The notes under the pieces: model-generated
Told to the model about the DNA's origin: nothing
The model's database searches: none
Seen by the model: the letters and a program-made list of their open reading frames with translations, nothing else
Shown here: positions 8,731 through 16,607 of the stretch, piece by piece
Position numbering within the stretch: position 1 is the stretch's first letter
Layout of the letters: each line of letters starts with the position of its first letter
Program-made: the position numbers and the translations under genes
Source: Paraflavitalea pollutisoli
GTDB lineage: Bacteria > Bacteroidota > Bacteroidia > Chitinophagales > Chitinophagaceae
Direction of reading: 5' to 3'
Length of the DNA stretch: 64,000 bases
Assembly (NCBI RefSeq): GCF_029360705.1
Contig: NZ_JARKMX010000003.1
Coordinates: 1-64,000, forward strand

Positions 8731-8732
8731 AC

Positions 8733-9419
8733 ATGCGCATACATTACATACAACACGTGCCATTTGAGGGACTGGGATACATTGAGCCATGGTTGAAGGA
8801 GCGGGAGCATACCATTACTGTTACCAGGATATGGGAGCAAGCTCAATTTCCGTCGGTGGCGGATGTTGATGTCCTCATCGTTATGGGTGGGCCCATGGGG
8901 GTATACGATGATCATCTATACAAATGGTTACCTGATGAGAAGAACTTTATCTACGATGTTGTGAAGGCCGACAAAAAGGTTATTGGCATTTGTCTGGGTG
9001 CGCAACTGCTGGCTTCCGTATTGGGTGCTACCATCTTTACCAATAAGCACAAAGAGATCGGTTGGTTTCCGGTTACGTTCGACAAATCCTTCAGCGAGTG
9101 GTTGGGGGCGGAGGTGCCGGACACCATGGATGTTTTTCATTGGCACGGCGATAAATTCGATAATCCCTATGGTGGAGTCATTCAGGCAGCATCGGAAGCC
9201 TGCAATCACCAGGTTTTTACTTACGGTGAGCATCTGATAGGATTGCAGTTTCACCTGGAGGCAACGCCGGACACCATCTGTGAGATGATAAAAAATGGAA
9301 CGGAAGAATTGGTGGAAGGGCCATTTATCCAACCCGGAGAGGTCATTGCCGAATACAAGGCTTTCGGGCAACCCAATTATTTGATGGGATTGATCCTAGA
9401 AAAGATGTGTACAGCGTAG
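8733..9419 (+). CDS. Type 1 (class I) glutamine amidotransferase
   Basis: A stand-alone GATase domain of 228 aa related to the amidotransferase half of GMP synthase. The nucleophile Cys87 sits in GICLGAQLLA, and His174 and Glu176 in LQFHLEATPD complete the triad. The oxyanion segment MGGPMGVYDD is at 51-60. Such proteins hydrolyse glutamine, or act on gamma-glutamyl compounds; the acceptor cannot be told from sequence. It follows yggS after 2 bp. The family assignment is firm, but specificity is open. Confidence 0.9.
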   Translation: MRIHYIQHVPFEGLGYIEPWLKEREHTITVTRIWEQAQFPSVADVDVLIVMGGPMGVYDDHLYKWLPDEKNFIYDVVKADKKVIGICLGAQLLASVLGATIFTNKHKEIGWFPVTFDKSFSEWLGAEVPDTMDVFHWHGDKFDNPYGGVIQAASEACNHQVFTYGEHLIGLQFHLEATPDTICEMIKNGTEELVEGPFIQPGEVIAEYKAFGQPNYLMGLILEKMCTA

Positions 9420-9503
9420 CATGAAATCACCTCGCGGGCATAGAAGGATTTATCTGGACGATTCCGGGGACTTCAATAATTTCGTGCCAAATACGCAGCG
9501 CAG

Positions 9504-9716
9504 ATGGACGGTCAGTACAGAAAAGACATATTTCCGGGGCAAGAAGTGGCAATCATTCTCAAGAAGGACCAACGCAGTGGCAAATTAACCTATGGCATTG
9601 TCAAGGACCTGCTGACCTCTTCTGCCTATCACTCACGCGGCATCAAAGTGCGGTTGCAGGATGGCCAGGTAGGTCGTGTAGCCGAGATCGATGTGGTAGA
9701 TCCGGATGGAGAGTAG
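9504..9716 (+). CDS. ywbE: YwbE family protein (DUF2196)
   Basis: A 70-residue cytosolic protein matching the YwbE/DUF2196 family over its whole length: GQEVAIILKKDQRSGKLTYG, then VKDLLTSSAYHSRGIKVRLQ and DGQVGRVAEI. The function is unknown; the fold is predicted to be a small beta barrel. An alternative frame starting at 9421 gives 55 codons with no recognisable content and is rejected. A near-consensus -7 element, TAATTTCG, lies at 9477-9484. A terminator follows. Confidence 0.9.
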   Translation: MDGQYRKDIFPGQEVAIILKKDQRSGKLTYGIVKDLLTSSAYHSRGIKVRLQDGQVGRVAEIDVVDPDGE

Positions 9717-9755
9717 GTTATGAATATTTGAATGGCGACAGACAGATCTATATGC

Positions 9756-9787
9756 AAAAAGGCCTCACTTGCGTGAAGCCTTTTTTT
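9756..9787 (+). terminator. Intrinsic terminator after ywbE
   Basis: AAAAAGGC (9756-9763) plus TCAC (9765-9768) pair with GTGA (9773-9776) plus GCCTTTTT (9778-9785), leaving one mismatch. A run of seven T residues ends it directly before the tRNA gene on the other strand. The A-run may make it work in both directions. Confidence 0.8.
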
Positions 9788-9788
9788 G

Positions 9789-9862
9789 TAGCGAGGATGG
9801 GAATTGAACCCATCACCTCAGGGTTATGAATCCTGCGCTCTAACCAACTGAGCTACCTCGCC
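9789..9862 (-). tRNA. tRNA-Met (anticodon CAU)
   Basis: On the minus strand the acceptor GGCGAGG (5' end at 9862) pairs with CCTCGCT, leaving discriminator A at 9789. The D arm has AGCTCAGTTGGTTAGAGC. The anticodon loop is TTCATAA with anticodon CAT, and the T arm holds GGGTTCAATTCCC. CCA is not encoded. The D arm and acceptor suit elongator methionine, but a CAU anticodon read as Ile after lysidine modification cannot be excluded by eye. Confidence 0.92.
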
Positions 9863-9868
9863 ATATTC

Positions 9869-9950
9869 TACCCCGGGAAGGGAGTTGAACCCCTGTTGGT
9901 TCCCGTGGAGCCGACCAAAATCGAACCCCGTTTTTTCCAGTTGAAACCCA
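9869..9950 (-). other. Tandem tRNA-like 3' fragments (T-arm remnants)
   Basis: Directly 3' to nothing recognisable and 5' of tRNA-Met on the minus strand lie three T-arm-like pieces. The clearest (9869-9894) has T stem AGGGG/CCCTT around TTCAACT, then an acceptor-like CCCGGGGTA, but no matching 5' half exists. A second (9905-9929) reads GGGGTTCGATTTTGG with GTCGGCTCCA. A third (9937-9950) is only GGGTTTCAACTGG. They look like decayed tRNA copies or integration scars. Confidence 0.5.
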
Positions 9951-10144
9951 TGGGCGTCAAATGGGCTGCAAAAATAGAAAAAATCAGCGTTCGGCAAAAA
10001 CTTAATTCAAAGAAACTCAAAAAGATTCGGCGCTTCTGTGTTCCACGCGGTATATGGTGATTTTACCGCTTATTGGTTGAGCGACTACCAATTAGACTAT
10101 TGGCAGCGTCCCTTCGCACGAAGCCAGGGTTGGGGAGCTCCCCA

Positions 10145-10179
10145 CAAAAAATCCCGGACAACTACACGCTGTCCGGGAT
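10145..10179 (-). terminator. Intrinsic terminator of the aminotransferase gene
   Basis: A perfect 10-bp stem, ATCCCGGACA (10151-10160) with TGTCCGGGAT (10170-10179), is followed on the minus strand by six T residues (A-run 10145-10150). It lies 32 bp past the aminotransferase stop. Confidence 0.9.
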
Positions 10180-10210
10180 GAGCTATCGTTACCGCAGTGC
10201 GGTATAGCGT

Positions 10211-11407
10211 TTAGTTCGTCTTACCAGGATACACTTTCAATGCCGCTTCCAGGCAATCCATCGCCTTGTTCAGGTCATTCACATTGAGTACATAGGCGAG
10301 GCGTACCTCATTCAATCCCAGTCCTGGCGTGCCATAGAAACCGGTGGCAGGCGCCAGCATCACGGTCTGCTGGTCGTGGTTGAAAGATTCCAGCAACCAC
10401 TGGCAGAAAGTGTCTGCATTGTCGATCGGCAGGCGGGCAATGGCATAGAAAGCTCCACCCGGATTGGGACAGAAGACTCCCGGCATGGCATTCAGCCTTT
10501 CCACCATCACATCACGGCGCTTCTTGTATTCTGCTTTGGTAGCGTCGAAATAATCATCGGGCAGGTCTACCGCCGCTTCACCTAAAATTTGTGCAAAGGA
10601 GGGTGGGCTTAGGCGGGCCTGGGCAAATTTCATTGCCGTATCCAATACCTGCTTGTTGCGGGTGATCAGGGCGCCAATACGGCCACCACAGGCGCTGTAG
10701 CGCTTGGAAATCGTATCCATCAGTACCACATTTTCTTCAGCACCCTGCAGGTGCATCGCGCTGATGTGCTCACCTTCGTAACAGAATTCGCGGTACGCTT
10801 CATCGGCAAACAGGTAAAGATTGTGTTTGATAACGATCTGCTTCAACGTCTCCATCTCCTCTTTGCTGTAGAGATAGCCGGTAGGATTGTTGGGATTGCA
10901 GAGTACGATGGCCTTGGTTTTGGGACCAATCGCTTTCTCAAACTCACTGATCGGTGGCAGTGCAAATCCGCTTTCGATATGCGAAGTAATGGGCTTTACC
11001 TGTACGTCGGCTGCTACCGCAAACCCATTGTAGTTGGCGTAAAACGGCTCGGGGATGATCACTTCATCACCGGCATCGAGGCAGGCCATAAAACCAAACA
11101 GGATGGCTTCCGAACCGCCCGTCGTTACGATGATCTGGGTATGATCGATCTCGATACCTCTTTTCTTGTAATATTCCACGAGCTTGCGGCGGTAGCTTTC
11201 GTTACCCGCACTGTGGCTATATTCCAGTACTTTAAAATCGGCATGGCGCACCGCATCCAGCGCCGCTTGGGGCGTTTCGATATCGGGCTGACCAATATTC
11301 AAGTGGTATACTTTGACACCTTTCTTCTTGGCTGCTTCTGCAAACGGAACCAGCTTACGGATTGGAGAGGAGGGCATAGATTGCCCCCGATGACTAATTG
11401 TTAGCAT
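10211..11407 (-). CDS. PLP-dependent class I/II aminotransferase, aspartate aminotransferase-like
   Basis: A fold-type I aminotransferase of 398 aa. Lys235 in DTISKRYSACGGRIG should hold the cofactor. NPNNPTGYLYS at 171-181, ADEAYREF at 201-208 (Asp and Tyr contacting PLP) and the C-terminal NEVRLAYVLN arginine motif are all present. It probably transfers the amino group between an L-amino acid, such as aspartate or an aromatic or branched amino acid, and 2-oxoglutarate; the exact substrate is not set by these motifs. It is monocistronic. A perfect -7 element, TACTTTTG, ends only 4 nt before the ATG, which suggests a leaderless mRNA. Confidence 0.93.
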   Translation of the reverse strand: MLTISHRGQSMPSSPIRKLVPFAEAAKKKGVKVYHLNIGQPDIETPQAALDAVRHADFKVLEYSHSAGNESYRRKLVEYYKKRGIEIDHTQIIVTTGGSEAILFGFMACLDAGDEVIIPEPFYANYNGFAVAADVQVKPITSHIESGFALPPISEFEKAIGPKTKAIVLCNPNNPTGYLYSKEEMETLKQIVIKHNLYLFADEAYREFCYEGEHISAMHLQGAEENVVLMDTISKRYSACGGRIGALITRNKQVLDTAMKFAQARLSPPSFAQILGEAAVDLPDDYFDATKAEYKKRRDVMVERLNAMPGVFCPNPGGAFYAIARLPIDNADTFCQWLLESFNHDQQTVMLAPATGFYGTPGLGLNEVRLAYVLNVNDLNKAMDCLEAALKVYPGKTN

Positions 11408-11411
11408 GGCG

Positions 11412-11419
11412 CAAAAGTA
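11412..11419 (-). promoter_or_regulatory. -7 promoter element of the aminotransferase gene
   Basis: TACTTTTG on the minus strand matches TAnnTTTG exactly and is separated from the ATG (11407) by only CGCC. Transcription would begin at or very near the start codon. Confidence 0.65.
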
Positions 11420-11616
11420 AGGAGGTTCTGATAAATCCTCAACGCTCTTCCTGCTGTGACTTTGATAAACCTACCGCTGGCCGTAACCTGAAGTAATGCA
11501 CCGCGCCTTGAGCAATCCCTACTGGTGCTCCGGTCGGATAAACCCTTTTCAACATCACGCCGGTTTAACATTCGGGGTAAATAGACCCCTTCAGTATCAT
11601 CCGGACTGCCTCTGCA

Positions 11617-12117
11617 TCAAATAAACCCTTTGCAGTTCTTGGCACCACACTGGCAGGGCAGCTTTCCATCATGGTGTGTCTCGCCATAGTTACAGGTCAG
11701 CTCTTCATTCACCTTGATAGGACGCAGGGCGTAAAACTCCACCCGCCGGTGGGTTAGCCGCATATAGGTATTGGGGTCACAGCTATGGTTGATGTACCGC
11801 AGCTCATTGGGATTGACGGACGCATTCAGGGCTTCGCCGTTGTCAAACTCGACCATGGCCACCCGCTTCGTCTGGGCGGTAATGCGCCGAGCCTCCCGGA
11901 TCGTGATGATCACCCCGCCCAGGTCACCAATCTTTTTCCGGGCCGGTATTCGTTCCAGGGCATAAGCTCCCTGGCCGTCTATCTGACTTTTCGCTACTTT
12001 GATCGGGTAGAAGACCCGGTAGTCAGGTGTGGTAAGGATCTTTTTCTTCGCGTTTGCCATGGGTAGTAATTGATAGGGAGCGACAAAGCTACTATAATCG
12101 GCCATTGATGGCGCCAT
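11617..12117 (-). CDS. SET-domain protein (putative lysine methyltransferase)
   Basis: A protein of up to 166 aa made almost entirely of a SET domain, the fold of S-adenosylmethionine-dependent protein lysine methyltransferases. Core motifs are present: a DGQGAYALERIPA start, the knot-forming RYINHSCDPNT and ELTCNYGE. A post-SET-like CQCGAKNC near the C-terminus could bind zinc together with an upstream cysteine. The frame allows a start at 12117 or a shorter one at 12060 (MANAKKK); the domain begins only after the latter. A weak -7 (TAAACTTG, 12135-12142) favours the longer start. The protein target in bacteria is unknown. Confidence 0.88.
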   Translation of the reverse strand: MAPSMADYSSFVAPYQLLPMANAKKKILTTPDYRVFYPIKVAKSQIDGQGAYALERIPARKKIGDLGGVIITIREARRITAQTKRVAMVEFDNGEALNASVNPNELRYINHSCDPNTYMRLTHRRVEFYALRPIKVNEELTCNYGETHHDGKLPCQCGAKNCKGFI

Positions 12118-12315
12118 AATTCAGTAAAAGCCAGCAAGTTTAGTGACTCTCCTGGTTGGCCATTGGCAATACGGGGCTTGCTTTTCCGGGCTCACCTGTA
12201 ATGTTCAATCAGGACTATTTATTCACCTGTATAGCTATATTAGGACGAGACACCATCAGGATGGGAGAAGTAACTCTACTGGTCGCCAACACCCATGAAT
12301 CAGCCCGGTTACGCC

Positions 12316-12407
12316 ACGTTTTCAGCGTAGATACAGCGTCTCTTATAGAGGTGCTGTATCTACGCTGTATGGACGCTGTATGGGCGCTCTATCTACGCTG
12401 TATCCTC
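12316..12407. repeat. 11-nt repeat array with inverted arm, locus 1
   Basis: Five tandem 11-nt units with consensus GCTGTATNNNC run from 12353 to 12407 (one unit has GCTCTAT). To the left, two units in the opposite orientation (GTAGATACAGC at 12327-12337 and a weaker ACGTTTTCAGC at 12316-12326) mirror them across a 15-nt centre containing CTCT-TAT-AGAG. The inner arms form a long hairpin (AGCGTAGATACAGC with GCTGTATCTACGCT, 12324-12337 and 12353-12366). The 405-bp gap between the SET and DUF1573 genes holds nothing else except the terminator. Confidence 0.85.
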
Positions 12408-12470
12408 TATAATCGCATGATTATCAATAGCACGCTGCGAGCCTTTCGGAAGCAGTAGAGGCAGGAGCAA

Positions 12471-12502
12471 AAAAAATCCCCATAGCAGGCCGCTATGGGG
12501 AT
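12471..12502 (-). terminator. Intrinsic terminator of the DUF1573 pair
   Basis: ATCCCCATAGC (12476-12486) pairs perfectly with GCTATGGGGAT (12492-12502) around a 5-nt loop. On the minus strand it is followed by a T-run (A-run 12471-12476). It lies 20 bp beyond the stop of the downstream DUF1573 gene. Confidence 0.9.
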
Positions 12503-12522
12503 CAATATCAATGAGTTAAAGC

Positions 12523-12969
12523 TTATTTGCTTTTCTTGGAACCTTTCTCTTTTTCGTACTTGGCGTAGTCTACGTCATTCAACACTTCACCAGTGATCTT
12601 GATCTCCATGGGAGCGTCGATACCAGCCACCTTTACGGTGATGCTCTTGGTGAAGGTACCCAGTACACCAGCATTGAAGCCAGCTGTGATCTTGTCTTGC
12701 TTTCCTTTAGCAATGGGAGCCTCAGGCTTTACAGGAGTGGTGCAACCGCAGGAAGCAGTCGCTGATTCGATCACTACTGGTTTAGTGGCCGCATTGCTGA
12801 ACACGAAATCATAAGTTACGGGTACACCTTGCTTGATCTTACCGAAATCGTGGGTTAATTCTTTGAATTTCAGTACATCAGATGCTTTTTGACCAGCGGT
12901 TGCAGGTGCCTGCGCAAACATGGTAGCGGATAACAGAAGGGCACTTACTGCCAAAAGAAACCTTTTCAT
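12523..12969 (-). CDS. DUF1573 secreted protein
   Basis: A 148-residue exported protein. Residues 1-19 are a signal peptide (ending MFA|Q). The DUF1573 Ig-like beta-sandwich covers about 35-130, with the hallmark HDFGKIKQGVPVTYDF and the conserved ASCGCTTP cysteine pair. A basic tail (EKEKGSKKSK) closes the protein. The role of DUF1573 is unknown; the fold is related to ASPM/MSP-type domains, and the CGC motif could bind metal or form a disulfide. It is the second gene of a two-gene operon with a paralogue 12 bp upstream. Confidence 0.92.
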   Translation of the reverse strand: MKRFLLAVSALLLSATMFAQAPATAGQKASDVLKFKELTHDFGKIKQGVPVTYDFVFSNAATKPVVIESATASCGCTTPVKPEAPIAKGKQDKITAGFNAGVLGTFTKSITVKVAGIDAPMEIKITGEVLNDVDYAKYEKEKGSKKSK

Positions 12970-12981
12970 ATTGAATTGATT

Positions 12982-13428
12982 TTATGAATGTTTAAGTAAT
13001 GACAAAGACGCGTTTGCGGGAGCAGAGGTTGCCGGTGCCTTGTAGACATTTCCAGATATAACAACCTGCTTTGTCTGATTGTTGTTGTAAATAATAGTTA
13101 CTGTTTTGCTGAACGGACCTTCGCCGGCAGAATTGTACCCCACTTTGATGGTGGTAGACGCTCCCGGTTGGATCGGTTCGCGGCTCCATTCGGGCGTCGT
13201 ACAGCCACAGCTGGTTTGTACATTCTCCAAACGGATCACCTCTTTGCTGGTATTGGTGACCTCAAAAAGATGGGTTACCGGACGTCCCTGGGGAATTTTC
13301 CCAAAGTCGTAACTGGCTTCTTTCAGCGCCAGTGAAGGTGCCGGAGCTGCCTGCGCATCCGGTGTGGTCTGTGCCGTGGCCGATGCAGCCAGGCCGGTTA
13401 TCAAGAGTAGCGTAAACACTATTTTCAT
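12982..13428 (-). CDS. DUF1573 secreted protein (paralogue)
   Basis: Also 148 aa, with a signal peptide (residues 1-19, ending ATA|Q), a short Ala/Pro-rich linker, and one DUF1573 domain: YDFGKIPQGRPVTHLFEVTN, then TSCGCTTPEW and the closing VVISGNVYKAP. It is related to the next gene in the operon but clearly diverged, so the tandem is an old duplication. The first gene of the pair is preceded by a consensus -7 element. The pair diverges from the dehydrogenase gene at 13570. Confidence 0.92.
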   Translation of the reverse strand: MKIVFTLLLITGLAASATAQTTPDAQAAPAPSLALKEASYDFGKIPQGRPVTHLFEVTNTSKEVIRLENVQTSCGCTTPEWSREPIQPGASTTIKVGYNSAGEGPFSKTVTIIYNNNQTKQVVISGNVYKAPATSAPANASLSLLKHS

Positions 13429-13455
13429 ACTCTTAGGATTTGGTTAGAGATGCTC

Positions 13456-13463
13456 CAAAAATA
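13456..13463 (-). promoter_or_regulatory. -7 promoter element of the DUF1573 operon
   Basis: TATTTTTG on the minus strand is an exact TAnnTTTG match, 27 nt upstream of the ATG at 13428. Confidence 0.6.
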
Positions 13464-13569
13464 CATTTTTAACGTAGTAGCAGGTAATAATTTTTACCCC
13501 TAAAGACATTTTTTTAACATCCCCGCAAAAGGCCGCATTTCAAGGGGATTTAATCAATACTTTTACACC

Positions 13570-15957
13570 ATGGAAAACACGATTCACAACCCATTGCTGA
13601 CCAGCGAAAAGCTCTCCTTCGACAAGTTTCGGGAAGAAGTGCTGCGCGATTACCAAATGGCCTGTGAAAGCCGGGAAGTCAGTCTGTTAGGCCGAAAGGA
13701 AGTGCTGACAGGCAAGGCTAAATTCGGCATTTTCGGTGATGGCAAGGAGGTGGCGCAGATTGCGGTTGCCAAATTCTTCCGCCCCGGTGATTTTCTGTCC
13801 GGTTATTACCGCGACCAAACCCTGGCTTTTGCGACCGGCCAGGCTACCATCGAAGAGTTCTTTTCCCAGCTGTATGCGGATACCGTCAATGACCCCCACA
13901 GTGGTGGCCGGCAGATGAATTCGCACTTCGCGACTCCCAACGTAACACCTGAAGGCGAGTGGCTCGACCTCGTCAACCATAAAAATATTGCGGCCGGCAT
14001 GGCGCCCACAGCGGCCCAGCTGCCCCGCTCGCTTGGGTTTGCCCTGGCATCTAACCTGTTTCGACATTCTTCGGTATTGCAGGATATGACGAGCCTCAGC
14101 GACAACGGCAACGAAGTGTGCTTTTGTACCATCGGCGATGCCTCGACCTCCGAGGGGCATTTCTGGGAAACCATGAATGCCGCCGGCGTACTGCAGGTTC
14201 CCATGGCCGTATTTGTGTGGGATGATGGATACGGAATTTCAGTACCCCGCAAATACCAAACGACCAAAGGCTCGATCTCCGAAGCCCTGAAAGGCATGCA
14301 GAAGAAAGACCATACCAATGGGTTCGATATCTATAAACTGAAGGCTTGGGATTATGCCGGCATGTGCGAAGTATTGGAAACGGCCATCCAAAAGATCCGC
14401 GACACCCATATCCCCGCTTTGTTCCATGTAGAAGAAGTCACCCAGCCGCAGGGGCATTCTACCTCGGGTAGTCACGAGCGCTACAAAAGTCCGGAGCAAT
14501 TGGAATGGGAGCGCGAGTGGGATGCCAACAAGAAATTTCGCGAATGGGTGCTCGAAAATGAACTAGCCAGCGAAGATGAGTTGTATGATATCGAGGTTGC
14601 AGCCAAAGAGCTGGTACGTGACAGTAAGATACATGCCTGGGAAAAATTCGTGAACCCCATCAAAGAGCAGGTAGCACAATGCGTTGAGCTGATCGATAAC
14701 CTGATCCAGCAGGGCGTGGACGTACATGGTGATATTACCAAAGCCAGGCAGGAGCTGGTTAATAACCGGGAGCCGCATCGCAAGGATATTATGGTGGCCT
14801 TGCACCGGGTGATTGCCGCGGCCGGCGACTCGGTCATGGCAGAAGAAGTGAAGACGTTCTACAACACACTGAAAAAAGAAGGTTACAACTACTACAATAC
14901 TTACCTATACGATGAAAGTCCGAAGAGCCCACTGAAGGTGAAACCCGTGCCGGTGGAATATGCGCACGATTCGCCATTGGTAAATGGGTATGAGATACTG
15001 AACAGGTACTTCGATGCACTCTTTGCAGCCAATCCTAAAGTATTGGCCTTTGGGGAAGATGTGGGTAAGATCGGCGATGTGAATCAGGGCTTTGCAGGAT
15101 TGCAAGCCAAGTATGGCGAACACCGCATTTTCGATACCGCCATCCGGGAACTGACGATCATGGGGCAGGGCGTTGGTCTGGCCATGCGTGGTCTGCGCCC
15201 GATCGCAGAAATACAATACCTCGATTACTTATTATATGGCCTTCAGCCACTGAGCGATGATGCGGCCAGTCTGCACTGGCGCACCAGGGGCCGCCAAAGT
15301 TGTCCGCTGATCGTGCGTACCCGTGGCCATCGCCTGGAAGGTATCTGGCACAGCGGATCACCAATGGGTATGATGTTGCATGCACTGCGTGGATTGCATA
15401 TCTGTGTACCCCGCAACATGGTACAGGCAGCGGGTATGTACAATACCTTGCTGGAGGGCAATGACCCAGCCATCATCGTAGAGTCGCTGAATGGTTATCG
15501 CCTCAAGGAGAAATTACCCGCCAATCTGATGCAACATCGCGTGGCGCTGGGTGTTCCCGAAATTGTGCGCGAAGGGGAAGATATCACGGTAGTATCGTAT
15601 GGATCTACCCTTCGTATTGCGCAGGAAGCAGCCGTTCACCTCGAAAAAGAAGGTATTAGTTGTGAAGTGGTCGATGTGCAGACCTTACTGCCATTCGATA
15701 TTCACCACATGATCCTCGACTCGCTGAAGAAGACCAACCGCATTGTCTTTGTAGATGAAGACGTACCAGGTGGCGCTTGCGGCTTTATGTACAATGAAGT
15801 GATGGAAAAGCAGGGTGGTTACCGCTGGCTCGATGTGGCGCCGCGTACGATTACGGCACAGGCGCATCGTCCGAGTTATGGTAGCGATGGCGACTACTTC
15901 AGCAAGCCCAACCTCGAAGAGATCATCGATGTGATCCGCGAAATGATGGCTGAATAG
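13570..15957 (+). CDS. Branched-chain 2-oxoacid dehydrogenase E1, fused alpha and beta subunits
   Basis: Thiamine-diphosphate-dependent decarboxylase component of a 2-oxoacid dehydrogenase complex, probably acting on 2-oxoisovalerate and relatives from Val/Leu/Ile. The 795 residues join both E1 chains. The alpha part (about 30-370) has the TPP motif IGDASTSEGHFWETMNAAG at 188-206 and WDDGYGISVP. The beta part (about 465-795) has LAFGEDVGKIGDVNQGF, the DTAIRELTIMGQGVGLA stretch, and the C-terminal transketolase-like domain (VSYGSTL, VVDVQTLLPFD). Fusion of E1 alpha and beta is common in Bacteroidetes. E2 and E3 genes are not nearby. A TACTTTTA element ends 4 nt before the ATG. Confidence 0.93.
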   Translation: MENTIHNPLLTSEKLSFDKFREEVLRDYQMACESREVSLLGRKEVLTGKAKFGIFGDGKEVAQIAVAKFFRPGDFLSGYYRDQTLAFATGQATIEEFFSQLYADTVNDPHSGGRQMNSHFATPNVTPEGEWLDLVNHKNIAAGMAPTAAQLPRSLGFALASNLFRHSSVLQDMTSLSDNGNEVCFCTIGDASTSEGHFWETMNAAGVLQVPMAVFVWDDGYGISVPRKYQTTKGSISEALKGMQKKDHTNGFDIYKLKAWDYAGMCEVLETAIQKIRDTHIPALFHVEEVTQPQGHSTSGSHERYKSPEQLEWEREWDANKKFREWVLENELASEDELYDIEVAAKELVRDSKIHAWEKFVNPIKEQVAQCVELIDNLIQQGVDVHGDITKARQELVNNREPHRKDIMVALHRVIAAAGDSVMAEEVKTFYNTLKKEGYNYYNTYLYDESPKSPLKVKPVPVEYAHDSPLVNGYEILNRYFDALFAANPKVLAFGEDVGKIGDVNQGFAGLQAKYGEHRIFDTAIRELTIMGQGVGLAMRGLRPIAEIQYLDYLLYGLQPLSDDAASLHWRTRGRQSCPLIVRTRGHRLEGIWHSGSPMGMMLHALRGLHICVPRNMVQAAGMYNTLLEGNDPAIIVESLNGYRLKEKLPANLMQHRVALGVPEIVREGEDITVVSYGSTLRIAQEAAVHLEKEGISCEVVDVQTLLPFDIHHMILDSLKKTNRIVFVDEDVPGGACGFMYNEVMEKQGGYRWLDVAPRTITAQAHRPSYGSDGDYFSKPNLEEIIDVIREMMAE

Positions 15958-15965
15958 GAGCAGGC

Positions 15966-16586
15966 ATGGAATACAATTTCCTGAACATTATTGATATCCT
16001 GGGTACGATCGCTTTCGCGGCTTCCGGTGCTTTTTCGGCCATGGAGCGCAAGCTCGATCCCTTTGGTGTGGTGATCCTGTCATTTGTTACGGCCATTGGT
16101 GGCGGTACCTTGCGGGATATCCTGATTGGCAGTACACCGGTGGCGTGGTTGCGCAATGATATGACGGCCATCATCATTCTCGCTACTGCTTTTATCACCT
16201 TGTTCTTTGGTCGCTATGTAAAGCAGTTTCACAAAACACTGTTCTTGTTTGATGCTATGGGGCTGGGCGTGTTTACACTGATCGGACTCGAAAAAGGCTT
16301 GCAGCTGCACCTGAGTCCGGGCATTTGTATTGCGCTGGGTACCATTACGGCCTGCTTTGGCGGGGTGATACGCGATGTACTGCTCAACAATGTGCCGTTG
16401 ATCTTCCAACGGGAGATCTATGCATCGGCCTGCATCATTGGAGGCACACTATATCTATTAGTACAAAAGACAGGCATGGACGATGATGTCAATGCGATCC
16501 TGGCCATTCTCGTGATTGTTTTTGTGCGGATCATTGCCATTCGTTACAAGTTGATGTTACCCAGGGTATATGAAAACCGGATGTAA
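15966..16586 (+). CDS. TRIC-type cation channel family membrane protein (UPF0126)
   Basis: A 206-residue inner membrane protein with about seven transmembrane helices and an internal repeat. GGGTLRDILIGSTP in the first half and FGGVIRDVLLNNVP in the second are the paired signature motifs of the UPF0126/TRIC family, whose members form trimeric potassium- or cation-conducting channels in bacteria and archaea. It starts 8 bp after the E1 stop and may be cotranscribed, although no functional link is obvious. The family call is sure; ion selectivity is not known. Confidence 0.92.
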   Translation: MEYNFLNIIDILGTIAFAASGAFSAMERKLDPFGVVILSFVTAIGGGTLRDILIGSTPVAWLRNDMTAIIILATAFITLFFGRYVKQFHKTLFLFDAMGLGVFTLIGLEKGLQLHLSPGICIALGTITACFGGVIRDVLLNNVPLIFQREIYASACIIGGTLYLLVQKTGMDDDVNAILAILVIVFVRIIAIRYKLMLPRVYENRM

Positions 16587-16607
16587 TCTAATATCAAACC
16601 TTACTGT

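Noticed and set aside
12316-12407. CRISPR array
   Set aside because: Units are 11 nt with no unique spacers of 30-40 nt, and no cas gene is nearby.
12156-12458. A 100-codon plus-strand frame over the 11-nt array
   Set aside because: It is created by the repeats and has no family content.
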